From Toxorhynchites rutilus septentrionalis (taxonomy: Eukaryota; Arthropoda; Insecta; Diptera; Culicidae): 64,000 bases of DNA. Under the pieces are notes generated by a model. The model had not been told where the DNA came from, did not search any database, and saw only the letters and a list, made by a program, of their open reading frames with translations. Within the stretch, counting starts at the first letter, position 1; each line of letters begins with the position of its first letter. Position numbers and translations under genes: made by a program. The DNA is taken from the NCBI RefSeq assembly GCF_029784135.1, contig NC_073746.1, positions 264,577,598-264,641,597 of the forward strand. The letters run 5' to 3'. This document shows positions 45,920 to 59,649 of the stretch, one piece after another.

Positions 45920-46611
45920 CTAGCTGACCCGGCAAACTTCGTCCCGCCCATTTAAGTAAATTTAATTTACTCGAGTAATGCAGAAATTTGTGTTTTATTT
46001 GTATGGCAGCCACCCCTAAGAGAGGGGGAGGGGTATCTAACCACCATAGAAACATTCATTGCACCCTAAAGTTTCCATATGCCTAATTTGGTTTAATTTG
46101 CTTGATTAATTCTCGGGTAATGCAAAAATTTGTGTTTCATTTGTACGGCAGCCCCCTCTAAGAGAGGGGGAAGGAGTATCTTAACACCATAGAAACATTT
46201 ATTGCATCCTAAAACCTCCACATGCCAAATTTGGTTTCATTTGCTTGATTAATTCTCGAGTAATGCAGAAATTTGTGTTTCATTTGTATGGCAGCCCCCC
46301 CTTTGAGTGGGGGAAGGACTGTCTAACCATCATAGAAACATTTATTGCACCCTAAAACTTTCACATGCCAACTTTGGTTTTGTTTGCTTGGTTAATTTCC
46401 GAGTAATGCAGAAATTTGTGTTTCATTTGCAAGGCAGCCCCCCCTTAGAGAGGGGGGAGGGGTCTCAAAATATCACGAAAACCTTCCCCGGCCCCAAAAA
46501 CCCCTACATACCAATTTTCATGTCGATCGATTCAGTAGTTTCCGAATCTATAAGAATCAGACAGACAGACAGACATCACTCCATTTTTATATATATAGAT
46601 AGATAGATAGA
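45920..46611 (-). mobile_element. Helitron-like non-autonomous element, complete
   Basis: Minus-strand copy: 3' end CTAG at 45920-45923 preceded on the plus strand by A, 5' end TCTATCTATCTATATATATA reaching 46611 and followed by T. It has the same GATGTCTGTCTG leader and GCCGGGTCAGCTAG tail as 24083-24607. About four 145-bp units lie between. The conserved 270-bp tail of the other two copies is missing here: the repeats run almost directly into the 3' terminus. Confidence 0.7.
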
Positions 46612-47233
46612 TTATATCTCACGGGAGAGAAACGTTATTCGTACGAACATAACTTTTCGAAAGATCAAGATTAATTTCTGGGCGTAACAGATTTGATATG
46701 TTTAACATTTCTTATATAAAGTTCGTGCCACACGCGATTCAACAAGCTTGCTGGTATTCGTGTACAGGTTTTCTATGTCACTGAATGACAGCATTATTAG
46801 CGCATGGTCAAATTTCCCTAGCTAGGAGAACAAAATAAACGCGATTCACGTTTGCGTTGACATTTTCCGCTGGATTGCGGTTGTCGGCAACGATTTCAAG
46901 CAAACGAAACGAGCAAAATAATTTATTTTAATTTTAATTTAGTTTAATTTACTCACGCTTAACTGTTCGCCAAATTGAATTGAGTTCGAATTTTTAGGGT
47001 TACACGCAAACGAAAATTGTATTAAGGTAATCCGTTTTGATCGTTTGACGAGAAGATATCGATTTGCTTATATTATATTTCAGCACTAGAAAATGTGATT
47101 TTATAGAATATTCAATTAACCGAATATTAGTCATACTTTTCCTGGGCGATCGGTTAATTTTTCGTTAATCTAAGCGCTCCTTTATTGATGAGTAACTTCT
47201 TAGAATTGGAGTAGAGTTTATCTTACATTGGAT

Positions 47234-48965
47234 ATTAGCATTTAGAGCACGACCGTTATTCCCTAGGCAAAAACTGTCTTCGACAAAGTTATTACTTATT
47301 ATAGAGCACTTATTTTCATGCTGCAAAAAAATAGGGTGACCAAAATTTTCGATGTGATACAAAATATAACTTTCTTATTTCTATAGATAGAGGTAAACAT
47401 AGTTCAACAATGTTGTAGTCCCAGTTATTTGAGACATCTTTGTAGAACAAAGTTTTGTTTCTATCTCTTGAAATAACCGATATGGCGCCTTTTTTCTAAG
47501 CTGCGTTAGGGTTGCCATGAAAAAAACTGTTTTTCTGCTCTAACTTTTATTTTTCAAATTCTACATATAAACTGTATTCAAAAAACCTTTAAAACATACT
47601 TATGCAAACATTTTGCGATGCAGAACTTGTCAATATCTCAACTTCCCTCAAAGTTTTTATATTTCTTCCCAAAAAATACACATTCTTTCTGGGGCAAACA
47701 TAAAAAATGTTTGTTGACGGAATTTGGAAGAGCAAATTTTGACTCTATATAATATGTGATTTTCAAAGATATGTTATTTTTTTGTATTTGAATAAATTAA
47801 AAATGAAATCATGAGTTTTTGGGCGAAAACCCATCAATAACTTTGAGCAGAATAAGATATTGACAAATTCGGCATCGCAAAATGTTGGTATCGATAAGCT
47901 CTACAAGTCGTACGAAGACAATTTTGTTGTACAATTTTAAATATAAAAGTTAGAGTAAAATATCGGTTTTTTTCATGGTAACTCTAATGCAACTTAGTTA
48001 AAAAACAAATTTGTGGGAGATATTTACTCTTTAGACAAAACTGTCTTCGGCAAAGTTGACAAAGTTGTTACATATGATAGAGCGCTCATTTTTATGTTAT
48101 CAAAAATAGGGTGACCAAAATTGTCGATGAAATAAAAAATCTAACTTTCTTATCTTCATAGATAGAGATAAATATAGTTCGACAATATTGTAGCCCCAAT
48201 TATTTTAATCAACTTTTTAGAACAAAGCTTTTTTCTATCTTTTAATATAATGGATTTAGCGCTTTTTTCCCTTTTTGCATTAGGGTGACCATGAAAAAGC
48301 GAGTTTTTATTTGCTCTAACTTTTATATTTCAAATTCTACATCAAAACTGTCTTCGTACGACTTTTAGAGCTAATCAAGACCAACAGTTTGCGGTGCAAT
48401 ATCTTAATCCTACTCAATGTTAGTTAGTAGAAAGTTTTTTACCAAAAAACTCATGATTTCAGTTTTGATTTACCCAAACACGAAAAAAACATAGTTTTGA
48501 GAATCACATATCATGTAGAGTGAACTCTGCTCTTTCAAATTGCAGAGAGCGTATTTTTTGGGAAGAAATATCAATAACTTTGAGTGAAGTTGAGATATTG
48601 ACAAGTTCTGCATTGAAAAATGTTTGTATAAGTAAGCTCTAAAACTCTAAAAGTCTTTCGAAAAAAGTTTGCATGTAGAATTCGAAATATAAAAGTTGGA
48701 ACAAAAAACAGTTTTTTTAATGGTGACCCGAACGCAACTTAGAAAAAAGGCACCATATCGGTGATTTCAAGAGATAGAAACAAAACTTTGTTCTACAAAG
48801 ATGTCTCAAATAACTGGGACTACAACATTGTCGAACTATGTTTACCTCTATCTATAAAGATGGTAAAGTTGTATTTTTTATTTCATCGACAATTTTGGTC
48901 ACCCTATTTTTGATAACATAAAAACTTTTTGTCTAGAGAATAACTGTCGAGCTCTAAATGCTAAT
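47234..48965. repeat. Two tandem palindromic units (1.73 kb)
   Basis: The outer ends are inverted (ATTAGCATTTAGAGC at 47234; its reverse complement at 48951-48965). The block GGGTGACCAAAATT...ATAGATAGAGGTAAACATAG occurs at 47334-47400, directly again at about 48108-48175, and inverted at about 48845-48905. The block TGCGTTAGGGTTGCCATGAA (47504) is inverted at about 47970, direct at about 48280 and inverted at about 48715. So each of two adjacent units of roughly 0.8-0.9 kb is a palindrome. Non-coding and AT-rich. Confidence 0.82.
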
Positions 48966-51900
48966 TTCCGCTTAAATGCACCTCCTGAACCATTGTACAC
49001 TGGTACATGAGTGTAATAAAACAGATATATGATGTACAATAATTGAAAGTATTGAGCTACTGAGCTCGGGGAATAGCTCAGTAGCTCAATGTTTTTTTTT
49101 TAATAAAATTTTATTCTTTGTACGTTGTACTTGTTTCCAGGGAAAATCATATAAAGTAGAACAAAATGTCGCATTTTAATTTTGATGGTGGAATAGACGA
49201 GAGTGTTTTTTTCGCTTACACCTTTAATTGTAAGGGTAAGGCCATAAAGCACCTAAAATATTAATAGGGGAAATGGGGGCATAATGGTCACCCTAAGGAA
49301 TACGTCCATTTCCTGTGGCCACATACCGCTTCAATCCCCGTTTTTCAAAGGATATTGTAGTTCACCTTATTGTTGTTCAAGATAGCAAACGGATTTTATT
49401 TTAAAAATTAAAAATAATACTATTTTGACATATTTGGTGTTCCTAAAGCGACTCCATGGATCTTCAGGAATGGCGCTACCTATCGAATGTTCAGTGCTCC
49501 TTTCGTTCTAGAGATTCAGCATCATCTCTTTGTGGGTTTTCACTTGAATATTCGTCCAATGTCTGAAAAACAAGCTCAATTAATATCATCATTAACAGTT
49601 TTACAGTTTTATCCACTTTACATTACTTTTTGCCTCCCAATTTTATTACCATTTTTATTCTTTACAACTTGTTTTGAAAGGATTAAATGCAGTTCTATAC
49701 AGTTTATTTAGTGGCATAAAACATGAAATGGGTATAATTAAGTAATCGACATGAATTTAGATCGGATGAGATATTTTTTTGTATTGTTTCAGTGTTCTTG
49801 GTTACCACGCAACTGATGGGACGCTGAGTGCTGCTGGAAAGTCCACATTTTTCCATCGAAATAGTCATATAACAGAGACTTCAGGCCATCTTCGAGAACA
49901 CGTTCTTGGTACATCATGCAGTTTTTATTCATATTTTAGTTAGAAAAATAGCTCGTTCCTATACAACGTGTATGAGTATGAGTGGATCCGAATCATCCTC
50001 TAATGCCCTTTTTGCATGTTTTATGACTCTACAGGAAACAATAATATTCACAGTGTACTCCACGAGCGATGAACTCGCCTACGCATACAATCGGCTGTCA
50101 TACGGTTGGAAAATTAATTCCTGATTCGCTCAGAATCTATGATTGGAACAATCTGATGTGACTCAACAATCGGCTCGTTTGTGCGATGGAGGAAGATGAT
50201 ACGCTGCCTTCGATCATGAACACGAGGATGTGAGGTGTCCCCAAAGGTCATTTTGTCTCGTTCGAGCACGATCATTTGGGCCTCGCGTCTCCGTGAATTT
50301 ACTGTCAATTAAAGTACACGTGATTCGGAAGAAATTCAGTTTGCCGGTGCAACGTTTCTCTCACTTTTGAGAGACACTTCGAGATGGCGTAATAAGAATA
50401 TTTATGCCAGGTCAAAAGTTCTATATTGGCAACTGGTAATAAGATTATTCCAAGTCACGTTACGCAAAGCATTCAGTTAAGTACCTTCCACGTGCTTACC
50501 GTGTCGTTCAATGATCAGACATTTCCCGAGATCCGACAAACTACTGCTATTTTGTACGTGCACTTTCAAAAAACTGCAATGTCCGTTCATCGTTGTGACA
50601 AATTGCAATGCCTGTTCTCTGGACTGTTTGTCTATGATTATCTTTCATGAGAATCGCAATTTATTCAAATCAGGTTCCCGGTTATTTATCTCAACGGTGG
50701 TTGGGTGACGGATAGTACATCTCGAATCATACTCTGAGGAAACTGCTCTTCCGAATATATATATATGTGTGTGAGTGCTACAAACCAAATGGAGGAATCA
50801 TATCAGTCCACGCGCTAGAGATCTTCACCGACGCGAATCAGCTTGAATGTTTGTGATTTACATGATCATTAGCGACAATTGCAATTCATTGTCTTACTCC
50901 GAAAGTATTCATTGCCTGCTGCTACATCAGTCAGCGTAAATCGCTGCCGGTATCTTTGAAGATGAAACCTCTCAAACCTCGCCCATGTATGGTATTCAAC
51001 TTTTCATCTTACGTAAAATACATCACTACTGTGTCGTGTTTATCGTGCCGAAGCTATCATATCGTTCGGATCCGCTTATACCTAGGAATCTTGGTAGTTT
51101 TCCGTACGACATTCCCCAGGGGGCATTTACAAGTGACTACTTCGCTATAAACTATGAGCAAAAGTGAACCTGAAAATCGTTCTTCTTTAACTTTAACGTG
51201 GTACGATGCCATTCATTACAGTATGAGATTCCGGTCTTCCATGATATTTAGGCCAGAAGTTGTGCGTCATCATCAGTGTTCGTAACGAACCGAGAAGGTT
51301 AAACGTCACATGCAATGAAGACAGGCGATTTTTCAACCAACCTTTCGACCGTTATCAAACTATTGAAGTGACATTGATGTTCATTCTGCGACCGCTAATA
51401 TGAAATATTAGTATGACATCCGCGAGAACCACGAAGCAATTCGCAAAGATCACATGTAAGGGACAAACCGAGAACAACGCTGGGAACCCGGCCAACGGAA
51501 TTGATAATTACCAGCACGAACAAAATGGTCAACCGGGCAGCTGCTGGAGGTTGCGAACTCGTAATGATTTGTGGTGGTCGATGAGTCTCTAATATGGCCT
51601 CGCGAAGGTGATTTTTGCTTTGTGTGTTTCCTCCCGATGGCGACGGAGTTTGAATACATATTGCTGGATCGTTTTTTTCTTGTTTAAAACGGCGCGAAGC
51701 AAAATCATTGCTGTCGTTTCGTGAGTGTTCATTAATATGTCATAGACCGGCAAAATTTGCAATTTCCTTCCTGAGATTGTTTGTGTTGTTTATTTATTTC
51801 TTATTGATTCGTTGAATGAGTTGTTCATTATAGTGGTTTCTTGTAGATCACAATCTTCCAACTTCAAATGACAAAAAAGTTGAATGGAGCAATAATATGA

Positions 51901-54342
51901 GTCAAGTATTATTAGTCAAAATGACTCAGATGAAGCTCTAGTTATTTACAATCCGGAATCAAAAAACTAGCTCGATCTTGGCAGGGTTTTGATAAAATTA
52001 AATATTAAATTAAATTAATTAAATATACCGAAAGTGGTTTTGTGTGTGGTCATCACTTCATTTATGCTCTTCTTGAGCTTTTGTTTGACAGCTGCCTAAT
52101 ATCTTAACGAACCAGCCAAATGAGTTGAAAATCACTATAATACAGATAAAAAAAGCTGCCTAATATTTTATGATTGGGCGGAATTGGTGACGATCGGTTG
52201 GATTAATATCCTTTTCGATAAAACCCATCCCGTGGTCATTATGTCATTGAAGTTTCTATCGGCTGTATAATCTAGCCAAAACTTCACAGGTCCTTTGTGT
52301 GCTTTGATGTACGATATAATACGCTTTTTCAGCCATTCTTGCTTGAAGATGTACTTCGAGTTCTATCATATCCATAATTTTTTTTGACAAATTTGGCAGT
52401 CAATATAAACTTAAACTTGGGCATACTCTCGAGATACTGTTTTCTTATGGAAATCATTTAGCGGGTTTTATTCTCCATTTTCTTCTTCTGCTTCTTCCTC
52501 AATTGCACAACTTTTCTCGAGGAATCTGACCGTAGAATTACTGGGGTCATTAATTTTTTCATTAGCCTTGTTTGTGATTTCTCTATCGAATAACACATTT
52601 TTATTGATCCCCAAAATGACAAGAATATGTGTGTATCAGCGCACGTCGAAAGACGCATGTCCCTGGCGAGAAATCTTCCGACCAGAACGGGAATCAAACT
52701 AGAAGCTCCCAATATGATATGTGTGACGCTAATCACTCGATCACGAGAACTATAAACAGTGCTGAAAATATTCACGTTCACGACATTCAAATACGGCGAA
52801 TTTCAGCCTACCTTGTATTGATATCCTTCTGCTCAAGTGAGAGTCGATAAATATGAAACAACGCTGTCAATGAACACGAGTGGGATGAACATCAATATCA
52901 ACATACCATGAAGTTCATTTTTTCATTAGTATCTTCATTTTCGTCATGATATTCGAAACGTCGAAATTGAAGATCACTGCGTGTTAGTGAGAATCAATGC
53001 ATAAAATTCAACATCAACCAATTGAGAGTTAAATCGATTAATTGTAAGGGAAGGCCATTCATCACATAAAATACAGATTTTTGTTGACTTCGACATTGAA
53101 ATGTATAGTATAATTTTTTGACTATGTTTTATGAATCATATGGTCAATGGGTGAAAAAAATCAGAATCGGAATTCGAATATCGTATTCCGATGCTATTTT
53201 GGGCGCTCAACCGCACAACGGTCAACGCTCTGGTCCTTTCTTTTTTTTCTAAATATGGAAATAAAACACGTTCTCAATAAAAATTCACGCCAAGCGATGA
53301 AGATCAATTTAGCTTTCGTGATAATCATTTGAAATTATTGACAGTAAGGAAAGCACCTGAATGCAGGCTTTATGAAATTCATTCGTGCTGTTTTCGTTCA
53401 ATATACTAGACAAAGTTCACGCGTTTTGACTCTTGTGTTATATTCATTATGACAGATATGATGCTAAGTTTCAACAGAAGAGAATTCATCCGACACTGAG
53501 AAAAAATTAATTCCTCCAGTCATGAATAAATTTTGATAATTTGTGACACTGACTATAAATGCTACGAAATGAATGGAGATTACGGGTTCTGAGCAAGGTT
53601 ACCATAACTACAGATAACATAATCTGAATTTCTACAAATTTTTTCTGACTTGATTACATATTCTTAAAAATAACGTTCTATTATTAATTATGAATTAATG
53701 TTAATATTTTCCGTTTTATTATTTTTTTTAAATTTTTATTTCTTAACATAAATTCGGAAGACTCTAAGCATTTCGCTAATTGTTCTCGATATTTTTTATA
53801 GCCGGAATACCAGCTTCGTAGCACTGTAGAATGTGTACCGAGAGCAATCCGTACAGCCGATGGTTTAAAATTTTCTTTTACCAGTTTTCCCTCAACACAA
53901 ACAAGTTTTGAACAACTGTGTTCTCAAAGAAGTAGGTTCGTGATTTCGACATCATCAATGGTAAAACAGCCTCAAACTAACTGTAGATCCAAAAATCTGT
54001 TTTTTATAGAATTTTAAGTGTAATCTAATCAAAGAGTTTCGAGGCGTTGATGAAATAAATTAAGGATGAGCAATTCATTTCTTCCAATACTGTTTACAGC
54101 GTGTTAGATAACTAACCTGATTATTTCAGGAGATGATAGAGAATCATATTAGAAGGAAAATATCCTTTTACGCATATGGTCAAATCTCTATTACTTTTCT
54201 TAAGCTCATTTTTTTCTCGTAAAACTCTAATTCAAAAAGTAAGCTACATAGAATGATTTTGTTGCTTTCATTTGAAAGATGAGAACATTGCGCATAGAAT
54301 GCAGTTGTAAAACATTTAAATTATTGGTTTATTAGTGGTAGG
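48966..54342. other. Gene-free region
   Basis: About 5.4 kb without a gene I can support. Frames such as 49906-50124, 50426-50650 and 50956-51150 (plus) are short and give no domain. Base composition is nearer balanced at 49800-51700 than elsewhere, which may mark unique host DNA or a very old element. Confidence 0.45.
52670..52755 (-). repeat. Decayed SINE head
   Basis: Shares GACCAGAACGGGAATC and GTGACGCTAA-CACTCG blocks with the tRNA-like head of the SINE at 2922-3197 (about 3120-3190). The box B region is mutated and the body is not recognisable. Confidence 0.7.
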
Positions 54343-55433
54343 CAGAGTTGCCAACCATATTTTTGAAAAAGCTGGATAAATTCGAAAAAAAAACTGGAAA
54401 AAAGCTGGAAGAGTCGATTCTTTTTCTCAATTTTGTTTATATTAGCAATAAGAATTACGATATACAGTGACAATATAAGTAATTAGAATTTTTAATTTAC
54501 CTGTTATCATACATTTTAACATTATACTTTTGTTATACATGTTATTTCATTCTAACTAATCCTGATCTTGTTTTAGAGCACCCCCACGCCAAATCAACCG
54601 AAAACAGCAAAGTGATAATTTTCATTATGACCAATTTAAGTTACGACTGATTCGTATTCAACGTATTCAAAATATATTTTTTTAAACCATATGTTAAAAT
54701 ATGTTGTTGAAAAATCAGTAACAAACATTTTAAATGCAGTTCATATGACATATTCTCGAGATATATCCAACTTTATACAGTGATTAACCTCCAAATGGAC
54801 ATCCCGCATTAGAGGCGATTGTTATCTATAATTGGACACATTAACAAATACAACACAAACGACAAAAAACAATGTGAGAAGCAAGTTAAAACACGAAAAT
54901 CGTTGAAAATCTCACAAATGATCATTAGACCAGTGTGTAGAATATATAGAATTCTATAAAATGAACTCAACAACAGACTTTAATGAAAAATCCGCCTCTT
55001 TGAATAACAACAACAGTTGATAGTAATTAAGTAAATGACTTAATTAAAGTGTAAAAAATTTGGTTCTAACACCATAAATTATTGGGAAATAGTTGAAAAC
55101 ACTTCTATAAATTTATCGTGTTGTAGAAACTCGCACAAATGTATATTTACAAAAATGTCCAATTAATTTATTTATTTAACATCGTCTTCGATTACTCGCA
55201 CAGACTGAACTTATAAACTAAGTATAATTCTTAATCCTATTTTTACAATTTTGTTTCGTTAAATTAAAGTCGAATTCATCACATACGGCATTGAACTGTC
55301 GAATACACGAGTCAAGAGGGTTATTGTAGCCGAAGTTAGTCCTATGATACGGGACTGCTAACAAAAATGAGTTCCGAAAACGACGAGGGGGAGTGTTCAG
55401 CGGAATCTGTGCGAGAAGTTCAGGACAGTCAAT

Positions 55434-57528
55434 TCATCCATGAATTATGTCAAAAATGAACATTCGCTGCATTGTAGTGCGCCTGGAACTTAATGATTCC
55501 AATCTTAATAGCTTAAATCGGTCGGAATACGGAGGAAGATTGGCTGGATCGTTCCATTGAAGTCGTCTCAGAGCAAACCGTAAAAAGTTTTTCTGCACCC
55601 GTTCGATTGACAAAACGTAAACTACGTAATGGGGCGACCAAATTGGAGCAGCATACTCAAGAATACCACGAACTAACGTGCAGTACAAAGTCTTCAAAGC
55701 ATGAATATCAGTGAACTCGTACGCATGACGGCGAATGAATCCTAATACACAGAAAGCTTTAGCAGTCATAACGCCTACGTGCTCGTTGAATCTGAGCTGA
55801 GTATCAATCATGACTCCGAGATCACAGATTGACGATGTTCGTACCAGTATTGACGATTCCATCCTGTATTGATGCAACACGAGGTTATTGGAGCGACCAA
55901 AGGAAATGATCCTGCATTTTTTGTCGTTGACATGCATTCCATTATCGCCACACCATATGAACATTGTAGTAATGTCCTCTTGAAGAGCAAAGCAATCCGA
56001 AAGCGATGAAATCACCTTGTCGATTTTCAGGTCATCGACGAATGCAAGCTTAAATGATGAAAGCAGTAAGCTCAGATCATTGATAAAGATGTTGAACAAT
56101 AGTGGTCCAAGAACGCTTCCTTGTGGTACTCCAGAAGTGATGCTGAAACTGCGAGATCTAAATGAATTGACCAAGACATATGCAGTGCGATCGCGGAGAT
56201 ATGAAAATATCCAATCCGTTATCGAATCTGGGAAACCTATCTTCTTTAGTTTTTCGACTAGTAAGACGTGCGGGACAGTGTCGAAAGCTTTCGCGAAGTC
56301 AATGTACGCTGCGTCGATTTGTCGCCTTTTTTCAACTTCACGGGACAGTGTGGTAACGTAGCACATCAGATTCGTTGTGGTGGAGCGATGCTTCATGAAT
56401 CCATGCTGACCGTCGAAGATTATAGGAGACACCACGTTCTATAAGAGATTGCGCATTAGTCTTTCGAACACTTTGCTGAGAAAACAAAGTATGGATACTC
56501 CGCGATAATTCGTCACCTGCTTACAGTTGCCAGATTTATGAATAGGAATGATGCAAGCAGTTTTCCAAGACGCTGGAAATGTTCTTTCCTGAAGCGACCG
56601 GTTAAATTGATACGCAATGGGATTCGCAAGATCTCTGGAGCAGTTCTTCAGTAGCAAAGGTGGTATACCGTCCGTTCCACATCCTTTTTTGATGTCTATG
56701 CTATCAATGGCTTTTATTACTTCGTCTTCGGAAAATTCAATTACGGGTAGATTGATGTTGAACGAAGGGATGTGGGCAAAACAGTCACTCTTTGGCACAG
56801 GTGACGTTTTGCTGAACACGCTGAATTAGCAAGCATATTTGAGGCATCCGCATTCGTATTAGTCTGGATCCCATTGAATGTGACGTTCCGTGGGATGCGA
56901 GTGGAATTTTGTCGTTTCTTCACGAAACCCCAAAAGCGCGATGGATTCTCTTTAACGCTGGCTTGGATTCTCAACACGTAGTTCTCATAGCTGGTTGATA
57001 GCAATGTTTTGTATTGCGTTTCTACTGCTCTAAGATACTCTCTGTCGTTCTCGGATTTTGAAAGAAAGAAACGGCGCCGGGTCTTTCTGAGGACATTTCG
57101 AAGATGTCTTCGTTCGGCGGTCCACCATGGTTTTTTTTTGAAGTGTGGAATGTTCATCTTTTTCTTGGCACATAGTCATTTAGCACTGAATAAAGCTTTT
57201 CATAGAATGTTGATATCGCTCTATCCAAAGATTCAGTTCGTGCCGAGAAATCCCAGTCAACGGCACCCAATGCCACTTTAAGATATACAAAATCGCACGA
57301 GTAGAAATCGTAGTAAAAATCATTTTCTGATTTGGTTTGTTCAGTGAATTCATCACTGCTCTCGTCGAAAAGCAAAACTAAGGGAACATGGTGATTGTCA
57401 ACAGGCAGTAGAGGTACGGTCGGTTCTATAATGTCGAGTTGTTTTGAGAGACTGACGAAAATGAGACCGAGCAGTCTGGCGTTTATACTTACATATCGAT
57501 TAACCTGCTGTAGTCCAGTGCCAAACAT
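55434..57528 (-). pseudogene. LINE ORF2: endonuclease end plus reverse transcriptase
   Basis: Would encode the nicking and reverse-transcribing enzyme of the LINE. The end of the apurinic-like endonuclease is at 57528-57154 (RLLGLIFVS, DNHHVPLVL, VDWDF, VLNDYVPRKR). A basic linker follows (KKPWWTAERRHLRNVLRKTRR). The reverse transcriptase runs from about 56819: YIDFAKAFDTVPH (motif A), SGVPQGSVLGPLLFNIFIND (motif B) and AFVDDLKI in place of the usual YADD (motif C). The C-terminal part is KTLYCTLVRGILEYAAPIWSP and ends at 55434. Defects: a frameshift near 57155, another between about 56740 and 56820, and an in-frame TAG at 56439-56441. About 330 codons of the reverse transcriptase are otherwise open. 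Confidence 0.9.
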
Positions 57529-57584
57529 AGTTTCGATGAGTGCTTTCTCTTGCTCCGAAGAGACATTTAGAGGAATGAAGCCGC

Positions 57585-58830
57585 TTACATCCTCGACACG
57601 TTGGAATCGAATGTATATTTGCCTGCAGTAACGGCTTGGAAGACCCCTTCACCAGTATCGTACACAGGACCGGGATGACTGCATGTCGCTGGCTGGAGTA
57701 GCTCGACTGTGACGAGAGGATTAGGGGCTTCCATGAGATTTGCAAGTCTGCATCCCGGTGGTGTTGAAGCTGATGAAGCTGCTTGTCTGGACAGGTTAGG
57801 TACACCCATGAAACTTCGATGTAAGTTTGACGAAGATGAAGAAGCACTGAAAGCCAATGGTATTACCGGAGGTGATTAGTTCGAACAGGGTAAGTACTTG
57901 CCTGCTGAAGCAGAGTAGAAGACCCTATCTTCGCACCCAAACACAGGCCCGGGACGACTGATGATCGCTGGCAGGATGGTCTGGATTGTGGAGGGGGAAT
58001 AAGAGGCTTCCAATATGATTAATATATTGCGTCCCGGGACAGTATTGATTGTTGGAGTTTTTTGAGGTGAAGGATCTTGGAGAACTAATGACGTGATCTA
58101 TTTCCTCCGCGGCGAGAACCGAAAATATTGACTGTTATTTTCCAATTCTCTGAACATCAATCCTTCTGGCCATGTTGTAGGATCAAGAGCTTTGTTTCTG
58201 AGTGATAAATCAAGTCCAATTTTGAATGACACAACCGAAAGGGTTTTGGTGTCTTTGCCTTTGGAAACCAGTTTTACTACCGGTGGGTCACAGTCGATCT
58301 CTAAGTTTGCTTTCGTCATAGCGCGCACAGCTTCTTCAGTGACGAATTCTTGACAAGTATAGCCAAAATTTTTGGTCGTCGTCATTTTTGAAGACTGGAA
58401 CTGTAGTCACATTGTCTAGAGTAGGCTTACTCCCAATTTGACAGGTTTCAGGGCGTGCTGCTGTTTCCAATACGTGAGGACGTTTTGCACCTCTCTGTTG
58501 GTTGATTGTTGGCCAAACAGTATTTGTAGCTGGTGAAAATTGGACTATGGAATTTGAATGCATTTGTTTGATCTCGGTCCGTAATTCAAAGAGAGCCGTC
58601 GAAAGAGTATTCAACGGTGAATTAAAATCCTTATCGACTTGGTTCGTGATTGCTCGAAAGTGAGAATTTTGAAAAAAGTTAGCGCAGTCATCGCACATCC
58701 AAAAAAAAATTTTATTATTGGACGAGAAATACGGTTGTAGTGCACGCGATACTTCAGAACATGTGATGATATGAAAGAAAGCTCCACAATAACCGAGAAA
58801 ACCACCATTTCGATACCGCTAATTGTTTCA
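57585..58830 (-). pseudogene. LINE ORF1 remnant with PHD-like zinc finger
   Basis: Nucleic-acid-binding ORF1 of the LINE. The N-terminal zinc-binding pattern CGAFFHIITC...WMCDDC lies at about 58775-58685. A central part (58698-58336) and a conserved block (VVSFKIGLDLSLRNKALDPT then TWPEGLMFREL, about 58240-58130) follow, typical of CR1-type ORF1. A serine/proline-rich tail runs to about 57585. There is a frameshift between about 58340 and 58385 and more beyond 58098, so no full product can be made. In the tail, PGPVYDTGEGVFQAVTAGKY is echoed about 290 bp upstream, suggesting a small internal duplication. Confidence 0.75.
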
Positions 58831-59649
58831 TATCACTTTTTGCAATGTTTTGCCATTGTGGTGCGCCTACAATTAGACAGTCTCGTAAACTTCATTGTAG
58901 GATTCGAGATGCAAACCTCCTCAGTTGTTTCAGTTTTATTCCGGTAGATGTCGCTTCAGAAGAAAAAATCGACGTGGAGAGTAATACAAGTTTGTTGTTT
59001 TGCTTCACGAACTAAAGCACAACACTCGCGAAACGTTGTAATTACTTATAACGGAAAAAAACAATCGATACAAATGAACAGATTTAACAATGGAGTACCG
59101 ATAGACCGTGATAACTCAAAAACAATATTTAAAGACGTAAAAAAACACAAAAAAACACGGGAAAAACCACGACAGAAATATTACACTTGTACACATAAAG
59201 CAGTGTTGCCGAAGCAGAACAAATGTCCAATTGTTCGTGTCGCATTACAGGCCTTGAAAACGAAAATTCTTCCGACTTTTTGAAAATCAGTCGTGATTTG
59301 AATATGATGATATGATGATGAAAATTGAGGTTTTGGGTAACCGTTTGTTTGGGATACCGTCATAAGTAGAAAGTTATAAAAAAACGGAGAGCGTCGGGGC
59401 TGATTTGCTGTGGAATTGCTCTTTATTCATCTTCATTATTTTTTATTTCTACATAATTTTTGAAACCTAGAATTCCTCGCAAAGTTTTTGTTCCTGTTCT
59501 AATTCCTAGTTTTGATTCGTTCAAGTTGTATACTGAAGACAATCGCTTAAAGGTTACTGAGGAATGCGTCAGAATCAAGGATGTTGTAATAATATTTCCA
59601 ATTTGGCAAAATAAATGTCATACCTTTTTGGGTACGCTAGTGGTCTCGT

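Larger units (their letters stand above)
55150..58870 (-). mobile_element. CR1-like non-LTR retrotransposon, degraded
   Basis: Minus-strand LINE with an ORF1 remnant, an endonuclease remnant, a reverse transcriptase region and a 3' untranslated region ending near 55160 in an AAATAAATAAA-type tail. The 5' limit is approximate. The N-terminal two thirds of the endonuclease is missing: a serine/proline-rich ORF1 tail (57857-57585) runs almost directly into GLQQVNRYVSINARLLGLIF (about 57520). I assign it to the CR1 group by the ORF1 zinc finger and the reverse-transcriptase wording, from family memory. Confidence 0.85.
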
